A stretch of 29,917 nucleotides of DNA from Clostridiales bacterium UBA2432 (GCA_002342805.1 DDQW01000039.1:1-29917); one strand, 5' to 3'. Positions 1 through 8,375 are shown, numbered from the stretch's first letter. Numbers and translations are program-made. Notes: generated by a model not told the origin, from the letters alone.

Positions 1-120
1 TTAAGAATTCCAAAATCACTAAACAAACAGTTAGCTGAAGAAGCAAAGTCAGAAGACATCAGTATGAACCAACTGTGGATATCTTCTAGCAAAGAACTAG
101 AACATATGCACAAGATATAA
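1..120 (+). CDS. HicB-family antitoxin, C-terminal end (partial)
   Basis: The first 39 codons of the window are open to a TAA at 118-120, and the gene starts outside the window. The residues LRIPKSLNKQLAEEAKSEDI followed by SMNQL match the C-terminal ribbon-helix-helix segment of HicB antitoxins, where RIPKSLHxxLAEEAxxEGVSLNQ is the usual pattern. In that family the C-terminal domain binds the operator while an N-terminal partial RNase H fold blocks the HicA toxin. The tail after SMNQ departs from the usual YCLYLL ending, so the gene may be divergent. HicA is not in the window. Other Arc/MetJ-type fragments are possible but less likely. Confidence 0.65.
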   Translation, partial: LRIPKSLNKQLAEEAKSEDISMNQLWISSSKELEHMHKI

Positions 121-491
121 TATATCGGCTCAGAAATGGGCTTTTTCTAATGTTCATATTTTCGAAACTGACTGTTGTCATTTATTTTAACGACATACAA
201 ACTATAGATTTTTTTATCGTGTCGTATTTGACAAAAGTTTTTTTATAAAAGGGATGCGGACGTTTCATTGAAAAACTTAATTATTCTACTTATTGGATAA
301 GCTTAAACATTTTGAATTTTCTGACTTTTGGTTTACAGGTCCCCCTGACGGAATTTGTCAAACTTTCTTTGAATTCTCTGTCCGTTCCGTTGTTTATATT
401 CCAGCAATAAGCAACTAGAATCACCTATTTATGTCACTATATATGACAAACAGATTGTTCGGCGTTTGATTGAGAAGCTGATAATCGATTT
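121..491. other. Non-coding AT-rich spacer with a recombinase scrap
   Basis: No intact gene is visible here. A weak hairpin (GGCTC, six-base loop, GGGCT, then TTTTT) at about 127-146 could end the HicB-like gene. The right part carries a short decayed reading frame that resembles a serine recombinase end, listed separately. The rest is AT-rich and shows nothing I can name. Confidence 0.4.
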
Positions 492-501
492 TCAAACCGG
501 T
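382..501 (+). pseudogene. Possible serine-recombinase C-terminal remnant
   Basis: One plus-strand frame reads YVTIYDKQIVRRLIEKLIID followed by FQTG at 436-501. Large serine recombinases and Tn-type resolvases often end with a segment such as LVRxLIEKVTVYDDKFTVEFKSG. The match keeps RRLIEK and a shortened IxFxxG end, as if a few codons had been lost. There is no start codon or upstream domain. The remnant runs into the 3' end of the convergent HEPN-STAND gene (stop at 492), suggesting that gene landed in or replaced an older element. Weak evidence: a short match judged by eye. Confidence 0.3.
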
Positions 502-3500
502 TTCTTTAGCGCATTGTTAATGGCATTTGCCATACTACCTTTTTTATCAGGAGAATCGTTGAGATTAGATTTCTTCAACGATAATTCATACCTATCTTTA
601 GCACTGTCATATGAAATAACTTTTGCTATAATACTCTCTCCTCCAACATATTTTTCCATATCTTTATCTGTAATAAACCTATCATTATCAATTTGTGTAA
701 TGTGCAATTTTGCTGACTTATCATTTTCTAATATTTTTCCAATAAGCAACCTATTTTTTTTGTTATAATAACTTACTTTAAAATGAACTTGATTACCAAC
801 CTTTACATTTACCTTTTTCATTTTATTGTTTTCCAATATATCTTTTAAATTATTTTCTTTTGTTTTTGACACCGTTAAATCCTTTACACTTCTATCAAAC
901 GCCACCAAACGTTCAAAAGAAAACCCAAGATTAAACTCAAACAAATGGTTCATCTGTTTTTCGGTAACTCCAGCATCTATTGGCCTAAAAAACACTTTTA
1001 AACCTTTAAGATTAATTGGCTCATATACTTCAAAATATCCATAAACGCGTCTTTGTAATGGGTCTATTTCGATAAACTTCCCCTTCACTTTTACAAATCT
1101 ATCATCATCACGAATCTTAGAATATTCCACACTAGCGTCATCGATTAGTTTTACAGAATCATCTTCTTTTATCAACCAATCCCTTACCTTGCTGTAATTA
1201 ACAAGGATACTTTCTTCTCGCATTCTTTCACATGTTCTGTTGCATTCTTTTTGATATACAATACTTTCTTTCAATGATTCTGTATAACCATCAACACTAC
1301 GCAATATATGCAATACATACAAATAATATAAAGGTAGTGGGTTAAGAATACCAATGTCTTTTGAATTTTGCCGCCAAACTTTCGCCATATTTATTGCATC
1401 ATCAGTAAATTGTCTTCCATATTTAAATAATTTAAACCATAAATTAAAATCCGATTCTTTTATTGTATCCCCAAAGCTAATATTCTCTTCTAAATATTTT
1501 ACTAATGTTATATAATCCTGTTGTACTTTTTTACTTTTTCTATTTCCGAATTCACTATATGTATTACCTGTCTTATCTTTATATTTATGAAGAATTGATC
1601 GAATAATAAGTCTTTTTGTGTTCTCTATTCTAGAAGAATCTCTAACATTGACTGACAACAACTTATCAAGATGATTATTAAGATTCATTAACAACTCCGA
1701 ATTGTTACCACTATATAAACGAGTCATAAATTCATCTCTGTTTTGATTAAAAATACTTTTCGCAGTCTCATTAAACTCTGTAATTTCGGTGTATTCAAAT
1801 ATCTCAACTAGTTCAATAATTCCTCGCTGAATTATTAGTGCTTCGCTCTTATATCCCATTTTTTCAAGCTTACTGTCAATACCTTCTAAATCAAAAGCAT
1901 TGGTTATATCAAGTTTTGATAGCACTTTCATGATAAACTTGCTCCAAAAATTAATTTTTCCAGTTAAACCATATTCACGATTCCCATAATCAATAGCTAA
2001 TTGAAAATTCACATCAATATTTTCTATATTCTCTTTATTATTATGTATGTATAGTAAAACCGCTTCTTTATCATCGATTTTATTAATTGAAAAGATAGTA
2101 TTCTTAGCTGCGCTATCTCCTGCAATATGATATAATATGTAGTCCTTTATTCCAACTTCCTCTGCATATTTTAGAGCTTTATTACTGCATTCACTTGCCT
2201 TCTCCCAATTATTCAAATCGCCTTTTAATGAATATATTCTTGATAAATGCGCCCACAAATGAGCCAAATAATGATAAACCGCATTATTATCTTCATTTTG
2301 ATTTATGCAATTATTAATATGCATATCAAACTGTTCTACTAAATATTTAAGAATATTTAATTTCTCCATATCACTCTTGCATGTTTCCAGTAGCAATGAA
2401 AACTTTCCACTTAAATAACCATTATCACGATTATCAATATATAATTCTTTTACAAACATCATAACTTCACTATTCACTTTATATTCAGATACTTGAACTA
2501 ATAAATCCACCAACATATTACTATATTTTGATATATAATCTCGCCAATCATCACTTTTATTACTCTCTAGAAAGCCCTGTTCCATGATTTCCTTGCTAAT
2601 AAGATAATGCCGCGTCTTTATTGTGAATAAACCATTGTTGTTTTCACAAACCAAAAGGTCATTTACTGCTTTCAATCCACCTATCGTATCAACTTTTTTA
2701 ACATTAGCTGGATTCATTATCCTATCAATAACGCCTTTAAATATCTTACTTTGTCCAAAATAATCACACAATGCAACAAGGTTAAGTACATTCTTAATTC
2801 GTTTACTTTCCTCCCCATCATCTAAAATCGTCAAAAAGTGACTAACATAATCCTTCGTCCCCTTAAACTCTTCCTCCAAAAAGAATAAACCAATTAAAAG
2901 AGGGTACTGTTCTCCCGCTTTTACTTTATTCAATAAATTCTCACGTTCAAATGCTACATCTTTATCAAATTTCTTACTTGCTAAAACTTTACATTTTTGC
3001 GTCAGCTCTTCTCTTGATGGTTTGTATATATTTTGAAGATAAATTGTACATTCAGTTACATATTTTTTATTTCGTGTATCTGTATTTAAGCGATTTACTA
3101 ATAATATTGCTGCTGGAAATTTTGCATTTCTAATATCTTTACTAAAATTCTCCATTTGTGATTTAGATATATTATTCTCGTCAACAATAACTAATATTCC
3201 CCTTTTACAATATGAATAAAAATCCTGAAGGATTTGAATCGTATTGGCACTTTCATACTCATTAAGTATAAGCACAGGGTAATCATAATGCATGTCCCAT
3301 GCAATTCTTTTCGACAAGATTGATCCTCCGAATCCTGGTTTATGGAGGATTGTAAATATCTTGGATTTAGCTTCTACTGACCCAAGAGTGCTCCTTAAAT
3401 GATGTAAGAAAGAATCATACTTAGATCTTTCTATTGGCATCACATCATAATTTAGTTTAAATATTTCCCAAGAATTCAATCTACCTAACAAAAAATTTTC

Positions 3501-4733
3501 CTCATCACTATTTTCATTAAAATCTTTTCCTTTTGATAAATCAAGAATTTCAAAATATCCATTTAAGTTGTCTATCAGCGTTTGATCGTCAATTAATATT
3601 TCATTTCCATTATTACCAACACTAATTCCCCCGGTTACTATTGATTCATCTAATCCATAGTAATCTCCAATTCTATTAGCTATTGCTCTAATAGCTTGGT
3701 TAATTGAGTAACTATTGTAAGTAATAATAGTATTATACTTGTCCTCTAACTCTTTTAATTTATACTCTGGTAGCTCCTGTGAAATCAAAAGAATTTCAAC
3801 ATTTTCATTCCCAAAAGAATCAATAATTCTATCTAAAAACATTTCTGTTAAAGCATCAAAAGATCTCGCTATAACAACTTTAACTTTTTTCTTATTAATT
3901 ATATTTGCCTTATCAAAAAAATACTCTAAATTCTTCTTGTCTATTTGTTTCCACTTCTTTATATTCTTGGGTACAATTTCTCCAGGATTAACACCTAATA
4001 GTACTGTTTTTTTATATTTAAAAGCTTTTTCTGTCAATCCTTGCAATTTAACACTTGGCAACTCACAGACTTGGACATCGATTTTATTTCTTATATTCTT
4101 ATAAATCTTACCATTAACAATATCACTTCCAAAGTCAACAATTATACTCCATGGTGCATTAACAAATTTTTCTAAGACTATATCCTTTATGTCATTAACA
4201 GGGTCAATAATAAGCATGTAATGACAATCTTCTAACTGAAATTCATCAATATCGTAAAAAAATTTATCACTCTGAAACTTCTCTAGTGCAATATCCACAT
4301 CATCTAAATAAATATTAGGATACATATTTTGAATTAAATTTCGAAGATTAATAATTACCCTTTCATATTCAAGCAACTCCGTTATACGACCGGAATGAGT
4401 CAACTGATTTCTTGGCTCTTTTCTATTAATAAAAACTGAAACCTCAACTTCATTTAATTCTACTTCATTTATTAATTTTTCACAAATCTGATACAAGTTT
4501 TGTGTGCCAGTATCTATACCTTTTCTGATTAGTAGTTCCTTTAAAAAATGTTCTATTGATGAAAATAACTTTTCTGATACAAGTACACACTTCTCATAAA
4601 CCATGATATCACTTTGTTCTGACCACTCTTTCATAAATAAATGAGCTTTTTTTAAATTATTAACAGCACATTTATATTCACTCAAATATCTTTTTTTTCT
4701 TATTTCACAATTATTGTTTTCATATTCATTCAT
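492..4733 (-). CDS. HEPN-STAND NTPase, SAMD9-like architecture; putative defence protein
   Basis: This is a 1413-residue multidomain protein. Residues about 20-140 are helical and contain RNQLTH (108-113), the RNxxxH signature of HEPN ribonucleases. Residues about 165-360 look like a Rossmann/SIR2-type alpha/beta region. A P-loop-like KPGFGGSILSKRIAW (465-479) has GGS in place of GKS/T, the form I recall in SAMD9-family STAND proteins, and ILVIVDE (513-519) fits Walker B. A long helical, TPR-like part fills about 780-1150. The end (about 1306-1395) reads as an S1/OB fold (VGNQVHFKV ... RYELSLKK). The start has AGGAGG eight bases upstream. The family logic would be sensing by the C-terminal repeats and RNA cleavage by HEPN. 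The gene is AT-rich, stands alone and sits beside transposon debris. Function is inferred; the HEPN and P-loop motifs are seen directly. Confidence 0.6.
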   Translation of the reverse strand: MNEYENNNCEIRKKRYLSEYKCAVNNLKKAHLFMKEWSEQSDIMVYEKCVLVSEKLFSSIEHFLKELLIRKGIDTGTQNLYQICEKLINEVELNEVEVSVFINRKEPRNQLTHSGRITELLEYERVIINLRNLIQNMYPNIYLDDVDIALEKFQSDKFFYDIDEFQLEDCHYMLIIDPVNDIKDIVLEKFVNAPWSIIVDFGSDIVNGKIYKNIRNKIDVQVCELPSVKLQGLTEKAFKYKKTVLLGVNPGEIVPKNIKKWKQIDKKNLEYFFDKANIINKKKVKVVIARSFDALTEMFLDRIIDSFGNENVEILLISQELPEYKLKELEDKYNTIITYNSYSINQAIRAIANRIGDYYGLDESIVTGGISVGNNGNEILIDDQTLIDNLNGYFEILDLSKGKDFNENSDEENFLLGRLNSWEIFKLNYDVMPIERSKYDSFLHHLRSTLGSVEAKSKIFTILHKPGFGGSILSKRIAWDMHYDYPVLILNEYESANTIQILQDFYSYCKRGILVIVDENNISKSQMENFSKDIRNAKFPAAILLVNRLNTDTRNKKYVTECTIYLQNIYKPSREELTQKCKVLASKKFDKDVAFERENLLNKVKAGEQYPLLIGLFFLEEEFKGTKDYVSHFLTILDDGEESKRIKNVLNLVALCDYFGQSKIFKGVIDRIMNPANVKKVDTIGGLKAVNDLLVCENNNGLFTIKTRHYLISKEIMEQGFLESNKSDDWRDYISKYSNMLVDLLVQVSEYKVNSEVMMFVKELYIDNRDNGYLSGKFSLLLETCKSDMEKLNILKYLVEQFDMHINNCINQNEDNNAVYHYLAHLWAHLSRIYSLKGDLNNWEKASECSNKALKYAEEVGIKDYILYHIAGDSAAKNTIFSINKIDDKEAVLLYIHNNKENIENIDVNFQLAIDYGNREYGLTGKINFWSKFIMKVLSKLDITNAFDLEGIDSKLEKMGYKSEALIIQRGIIELVEIFEYTEITEFNETAKSIFNQNRDEFMTRLYSGNNSELLMNLNNHLDKLLSVNVRDSSRIENTKRLIIRSILHKYKDKTGNTYSEFGNRKSKKVQQDYITLVKYLEENISFGDTIKESDFNLWFKLFKYGRQFTDDAINMAKVWRQNSKDIGILNPLPLYYLYVLHILRSVDGYTESLKESIVYQKECNRTCERMREESILVNYSKVRDWLIKEDDSVKLIDDASVEYSKIRDDDRFVKVKGKFIEIDPLQRRVYGYFEVYEPINLKGLKVFFRPIDAGVTEKQMNHLFEFNLGFSFERLVAFDRSVKDLTVSKTKENNLKDILENNKMKKVNVKVGNQVHFKVSYYNKKNRLLIGKILENDKSAKLHITQIDNDRFITDKDMEKYVGGESIIAKVISYDSAKDRYELSLKKSNLNDSPDKKGSMANAINNALKKPV

Positions 4734-4921
4734 ATAGTTTGCCTCCTATTAGTATTTGATAGTGTCAAGTTAGGCACTCACTCCTATGTTTTCTTTACAT
4801 CTTTATTTTAAGGGTTTTTATATTTTTAAAACAAAAAAGCTGTACCATTTATTTTCGGTTACAATTTAGTTATCAACAATGAAATCGTATTTTATAATCT
4901 TTTCATTAATACTAAAAGTAG

Positions 4922-5248
4922 TTCTATAATTATATCCTCAAGGCTATTAATCATCTTAGTGAATGCAATATTCTAAAGATTGTCCTTGTCCCCCTTTCTA
5001 GTGAACCTTTGCCGTATTTGTATAAAAATAAAGGTTCCAAAGCTTACGAGCTTTGCAAAGTATGCCAAACACGATTTAATCCAGAAAATAAATACACTAC
5101 TCTTACTACCTTCACAATCTTAAAAAAGCAGATATGAATGATCTTGAGTGCTTTGGTAAGAATAAATGTAAGCTCCATAACATCTACTATGAAATCAATA
5201 AGGATTTCTTTTACATGAATTTACAGCGAGCCTGTCAGGAACTTTGAG
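4922..5248 (+). pseudogene. Degraded DDE-type IS transposase, N-terminal part
   Basis: One frame (4922-5134) gives YKNKGSKAYELCKVCQTRFN followed by PENKYTTLTT. After a frame change, 5108-5245 gives LHNLKKADMNDLECFGKNKC followed by KLHNIYYEINKDFFYMNL. I recall a Clostridia transposase family whose N-terminus has a Cys-rich zinc-ribbon part, then a Y-LHNLKKVDxEDLxxxFGKNKxKLHYIYREFTIDFFxMDL-like stretch. Here the middle of the zinc ribbon is missing, the frame shifts once, and a stop ends it before any catalytic domain. No terminal inverted repeats were identified. The family name is not certain; its pseudogene status is clear from the breaks. Confidence 0.5.
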
Positions 5249-5983
5249 TTTATTGCTCCACGTTTTTCAAAAATAGAATCACTTTAAATATTTATTTGAA
5301 GTATTCATTCCTTCCTTTAATCCGAAATTATATTTTCATTTTAGGTGTTTCATATATCAATTTATCTTGTGCAGTTTTAGAATCCGATTTTATTTCTTTC
5401 TATTTGGACTGTATTAACAACTCATTTTCCATTGAAATTATAAAGACTTCAACATCTTGTAATCCAACTAACATCAATCATTTGTCGTGATATTAGTATA
5501 ACCTATCCAGCTCATTATTTAGGCGCAATTTAACGTAGGTATTCATATCATTAAAAATTTACGCCATGAAGAACTTGAATAATCTATTGTTTCTGCATAC
5601 AAACACCTACATTCAAATTCCAAATAATAATTGTTGAAATGTTGTAATTAAAATCACGGCAATATTCAATTAATTTTTAAATGTAGATTTTCTGATTTAT
5701 ATATTCCGCTCCTTATATTTTTTGGTATATTTTTGTTTTACATTAAGTTCTTCTTGCTCAATAACGGAATGTATCAAGATAAATTCCCTAATCATCAAAT
5801 CCATCTATAACACCTTTTCTGCTTCTTCCATTAACAATCCATAAGTGTCTTGACCATTATATTCTTTTGTACCGTGTTAATTACATACAGTTTCAAAGTC
5901 AAACTCGCATGTTGAGAAGCTTTTCCAATAAATATATCACCTGAATCTGCTTTCACTCTTCTCAATATGATACTTACCCATTT

Positions 5984-6012
5984 TTGTAGACACGGTAAAT
6001 TCGTAGTATAAT
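5984..6012 (+). promoter_or_regulatory. Promoter of IS3 OrfA fragment
   Basis: TTGTAG at 5984-5989 and a perfect TATAAT at 6007-6012 are separated by 17 bases, 25 bases before the ATG at 6037. The sequence TGTAGACACGGT starting at 5985 begins with TGT, as IS3-family ends often do, so this may also be the left end of the former element. No right end was found. Confidence 0.5.
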
Positions 6013-6036
6013 TGAATTACTAGGAGGTATGTGTCT

Positions 6037-6261
6037 ATGAAAACCTATAGCAAAGAATTTAAATTTGAAGCAGTTAAACGAGCACTCGAGCCGGGTGCAA
6101 AAGTAACACAAGTTGCTGAAGAACTCGGCGTACATTACACAACCTTAAAAGGTTGGATAAAAAATTATAAGCAAAATAATGAAAACCCATTCATTAGCAG
6201 TGGGAATCTTTCACCAAAAGATGCTGAAATATTAGCGAATATATTGAGCTTGCTTGAGTAA
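6037..6261 (+). pseudogene. IS3-family transposase OrfA, truncated
   Basis: The product begins MKTYSKEFKFEAVKRALEPG and continues with VAEELGVHYTTLKGWIKNYK. This is the N-terminal helix-turn-helix of IS3-family OrfA proteins, which binds the IS ends. A typical OrfA is about 95-105 residues and ends in a leucine zipper (ELRRLKKENxxLxxENEILKKA). Here the frame departs after SPKDAEI and stops at 74 residues, so the zipper is gone, and no OrfB follows. AGGAGG at 6022-6027 sits nine bases before ATG 6037. A GTG at 6031 is in frame but only three bases from the ribosome site, so I chose the ATG. A remnant, not an active element. Confidence 0.75.
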
Positions 6262-6275
6262 TGAATTGTTTTGTC

Positions 6276-6293
6276 TCACATTATGTGATTTTT
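6276..6293 (+). terminator. Small hairpin with T run
   Basis: TCACAT-T-ATGTGA (6276-6288) is a perfect 13-base odd palindrome followed by TTTTT. It lies 15 bases after the OrfA stop. The one-base loop and AT-rich stem make it a weak terminator candidate; it could equally be a chance palindrome. Confidence 0.25.
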
Positions 6294-6374
6294 GGAGTTC
6301 GTCTTATTTTTTTTGTAATTGGATATCTACAGTAGCTAGCTGAATGCATCTATGGAATCTTTACTAACCGCTAA

Positions 6375-7250
6375 TTATTGATTTTCACCTAGATAATTAT
6401 CTAGTATAGCCGTATCAATTTTTTCGAAACTGTAACTATGTCCTTTGATTTTATAAACTCTAGAGTCTTTGGGGATACAATCCTCATATTTGAATATTGA
6501 ATAACAAATGCCACCAGGATTCATTGAGCTACTATAAGCAATACCATCAATATTTTTAATTTTAAACTCAATGAGCTGAGTTATAAAATCTGTAAATGTA
6601 TAAATACGTGTATCATCTTCAATTGGTTTTGTAAACATCCATGCAATATAAAAGCAAAAATAATCTTCTAGTGTATCAAATTTGTTGAACTTATCTATTG
6701 TCAAATCTACTACAGACAATTTACGCTTATTAGTAAATCTAGCTACATTTACGTAAGCATTAAGAGTAGGTTTTATCTCATGTACTGCTGTCTCTTTATT
6801 ATTTGCTAAGTATAAATTCCTAACATATTCTGAATTTGCACGTCCTTTTTCTATATAAATATATTTAGGTGGCACTGAACAACCATTTATATCATACCCG
6901 TAGAATCCTCCACTAATGTTACTTAAAATTTCTTTATTTCTTTCTATTTCCATATTATGTTTCTTCTGATCATCGTTCAATTTATTAAATCTACAACCAT
7001 ATGGTATTGTACTAATTCCAACATTTCCTAATTTAAAAGCTGAATATTCTCCAAGGTTACCATCATTAGTTCTAGCTCTGAAAAAACAACTTTCTTCCTT
7101 GAAAGTTGTAACTTTTTTTTCCACTTGCTCTATAAAATAATCTAGTAACTCATGAGAATAAAAGTATTTACGGCCATTAATTGTTTGTCTCATTATTTCA
7201 TCACATTTCTCATGGAATTCAGCTTGTTTATATGTTATTTCTATATTCAT
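6375..7250 (-). CDS. RES-domain protein (possible NAD+-acting toxin)
   Basis: The 291-residue product carries the three landmarks of the RES family in order: Arg in CFFRAR (R58), Glu in ETAVHEI (E158) and Ser in GIAYSSS (S240). The motifs GRANSEYVRNLYLA and ITQLIEFK, followed by NIDGIAYSSSMNPGG, also fit the family. RES toxins degrade NAD+ or modify targets with its ADP-ribose and are normally paired with an Xre-type antitoxin. No such partner lies next to this gene. The chosen ATG (7250) has GGAGGAG five bases upstream; a TTG at 7262 would place the ribosome site inside the gene. At 291 residues it is longer than the roughly 150-220-residue toxins I recall, with an N-terminal helical extension of about 45 residues. 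It may be a solo or defence-type RES protein. Confidence 0.7.
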   Translation of the reverse strand: MNIEITYKQAEFHEKCDEIMRQTINGRKYFYSHELLDYFIEQVEKKVTTFKEESCFFRARTNDGNLGEYSAFKLGNVGISTIPYGCRFNKLNDDQKKHNMEIERNKEILSNISGGFYGYDINGCSVPPKYIYIEKGRANSEYVRNLYLANNKETAVHEIKPTLNAYVNVARFTNKRKLSVVDLTIDKFNKFDTLEDYFCFYIAWMFTKPIEDDTRIYTFTDFITQLIEFKIKNIDGIAYSSSMNPGGICYSIFKYEDCIPKDSRVYKIKGHSYSFEKIDTAILDNYLGENQ

Positions 7251-7378
7251 AATCTCCTCCAATGACTAATGAAAATTTTCTTTTAAATTTGGGGTTCCCC
7301 TAGGGCTTGTCGCAAAACATAAATATGGCTCAACTTGCTTCCTGAACCTTCAACCTTCATGAAATCTAGCGCTTACCT

Positions 7379-8083
7379 TTAGACCATATTCTGATAGGAA
7401 AGCACTATTATTTGATATAATGGATGAACTAGTCGACAATTTCTTGTTCTATTTTTTTTTTCAATAAAAGTTTCTTTAATTATTAAAATATCTTTCAGCC
7501 CCGAAAAACTTGATAAAAAAAGATAAATTATAACAAATGAAAATGAAACTTCTAGCATTACAAGTAAACTCCCTGTAAAATGAATAGGGTATACATCACC
7601 GAAACCAAGTGTAGTAAATGTTACAAAACTAAAATATATAAACGAAAATAATTCTTCTACCATCGAAGTCCCTATATTACCAGCAAAAGCTGATGAATCA
7701 TACATGTAAACCATATAATATAAAAGTGCAAAATTAACTATCGAAAGAAAAGTCACCTTTAAAACTACTCCAAATGCGTCAGCCATACTTTTATCATCCT
7801 TTAGTGAATTTCTAAAGGCAAATACAACTTCAATAAAATATAAAACAAAAGAAACCCAAGAAAATAAAAACAAAATCATTGTACCGCTTACTAACGATGA
7901 ACCTTCAAATTCAAAAATATTAGTTCCTAATAATTTATATATTATTACAATAATTATTAAGTATACCGTCACCGTATAAATACCATACTTAATAGGTAAC
8001 CTTTTCTTATGGTAAAACATTAATATTAGTGTAATTAATAAAACAATATATCCAATTATTTCTTGAACGCTGAACACATCCAT
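7379..8083 (-). CDS. Two-pore-helix type K+ channel (Ion_trans_2)
   Basis: This 234-residue membrane protein has hydrophobic segments at about 9-24, 33-51, 66-90, 106-128 and 170-192. Between the last two lies the pore helix and selectivity filter SFVTFTTLGFGD (152-163). TLGFGD is a TVGYGD-type K+ filter, so a potassium-selective channel is well supported. The C-terminus after residue 200 is short, charged and ends in a less typical LVHPLYQIIVLSYQNMV tail, with no RCK/TrkA-N domain. Start ATG 8083 has AAGGA upstream. A duplicated promoter/small-ORF cassette ends about 50 bases before the start and probably supplies its transcription. The physiological role (turgor, membrane potential) cannot be read from sequence. 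Confidence 0.75.
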   Translation of the reverse strand: MDVFSVQEIIGYIVLLITLILMFYHKKRLPIKYGIYTVTVYLIIIVIIYKLLGTNIFEFEGSSLVSGTMILFLFSWVSFVLYFIEVVFAFRNSLKDDKSMADAFGVVLKVTFLSIVNFALLYYMVYMYDSSAFAGNIGTSMVEELFSFIYFSFVTFTTLGFGDVYPIHFTGSLLVMLEVSFSFVIIYLFLSSFSGLKDILIIKETFIEKKNRTRNCRLVHPLYQIIVLSYQNMV

Positions 8084-8097
8084 AATCTTCCTTTAAA

Positions 8098-8280
8098 CTA
8101 GTTTGTAATTTCTCTGTTCATCCCTCCCCTAAATCCAACCACGCAAAGAAAACCAATAACCTCTACCCGGTTTTGGTCAAACATTTTTGTTATCATTCTA
8201 TTGTTCTTCTGCTGGATTTGCTTTTTTCTTGAAGTGTCTCCCCTATACTGAGCCACTTTCTCATTAAAGAGTAGCTTCAT
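8098..8280 (-). CDS. Small basic ORF, copy 1 of duplicated leader cassette
   Basis: A 60-residue frame starts MKLLFNEKVAQYRGDTSRKK, with GGGAG six bases before ATG 8280. Copy 2 near 12.5 kb keeps the same ATG, ribosome site and first 29 residues with one change (Q28 to H). The copies diverge after codon 29; copy 2 stops after 37 residues, while copy 1 runs on through the hairpin region. An ATG at 8295 is in frame here but absent from copy 2, so 8280 is preferred. No known family is recognised. Conservation of promoter, ribosome site and start suggests a translated leader or a small basic protein; the downstream neighbour is the K+ channel gene. Confidence 0.5.
   Translation of the reverse strand: MKLLFNEKVAQYRGDTSRKKQIQQKNNRMITKMFDQNRVEVIGFLCVVGFRGGMNREITN
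8152..8177 (-). terminator. Attenuator-like hairpin in cassette copy 1
   Basis: On the minus strand ACCAAAACC pairs with GGTTATTGGT (one bulged base) around a 7-base loop, followed by a T-rich TTTTCTTT. The same stem with a changed loop exists in copy 2. It lies between the small ORF start and the K+ channel gene, so it could act as a terminator or attenuator. Confidence 0.45.
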
Positions 8281-8315
8281 ATTTTTCTCCCTCATATTTA
8301 TTACCCATCCATATT

Positions 8316-8344
8316 ATTTTATCATAGTTCTAAAATAATACCAA
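8316..8344 (-). promoter_or_regulatory. Promoter of cassette copy 1
   Basis: On the minus strand TTGGTA (8339-8344) and TAAAAT (8316-8321) are separated by exactly 17 bases. The same pair at the same spacing is found in copy 2 at 12612-12640. It would drive the small ORF and possibly the K+ channel gene. Confidence 0.6.
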
Positions 8345-8375
8345 TGGTAAATTAATAATTTAACAAATTTGCAAT

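Larger units (their letters stand above)
4734..6036. other. Long decayed intergenic region with IS debris
   Basis: About 1.3 kb lack an intact gene. The stretch 4922-5248 is a broken transposase (separate entry). Plus-strand frames at 5529-5630 (NVGIHIIKNLRHEELE, stop, then SIVSAYKHLHSNSK) look gene-like but are broken. On the minus strand at about 5700-5990 three pieces in different frames also look gene-like: KADSGDIFIGKASQHASLTL, EYNGQDTYGLLMEEAEKVL and FILIHSVIEQEELNVKQKYT. I do not recognise these, and frameshifts and stops separate them. The right end carries the promoter of the IS3 OrfA fragment. This reads as a graveyard of mobile or accessory genes. Confidence 0.5.
8134..8361 (-). 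repeat. Duplicated promoter-leader cassette, copy 1
   Basis: This 228-base stretch is nearly identical to 12432-12657 in the same orientation. It spans an identical promoter, ribosome site, small ORF and a terminator-like hairpin. Left edge: TCCAACC(A/G)CGCAAAG-like sequence. Right edge: AAATTAATAATTT. No terminal inverted repeats or target duplications were found, so it does not look like a simple MITE. Confidence 0.7.

Noticed and set aside
3739..4104. 121-residue plus-strand open frame inside the STAND gene
   Set aside because: It lies fully antisense to a well-supported 1413-residue gene, has low-complexity Ser/Phe/Leu-rich sequence and no ribosome site.
5296..5490. 64-residue plus-strand frame in the IS debris
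   Set aside because: No ribosome site, no family resemblance, AT-driven composition; surrounding DNA is decayed.
5700..6000. Minus-strand gene between the IS fragments
   Set aside because: Three gene-like segments lie in different frames with stops; no start or ribosome site joins them, so no CDS is called.
7290..7310. GGGGTTCCCC palindrome upstream of the RES gene
   Set aside because: Short, no T run, no clear promoter around it; could be an operator but nothing else supports it.
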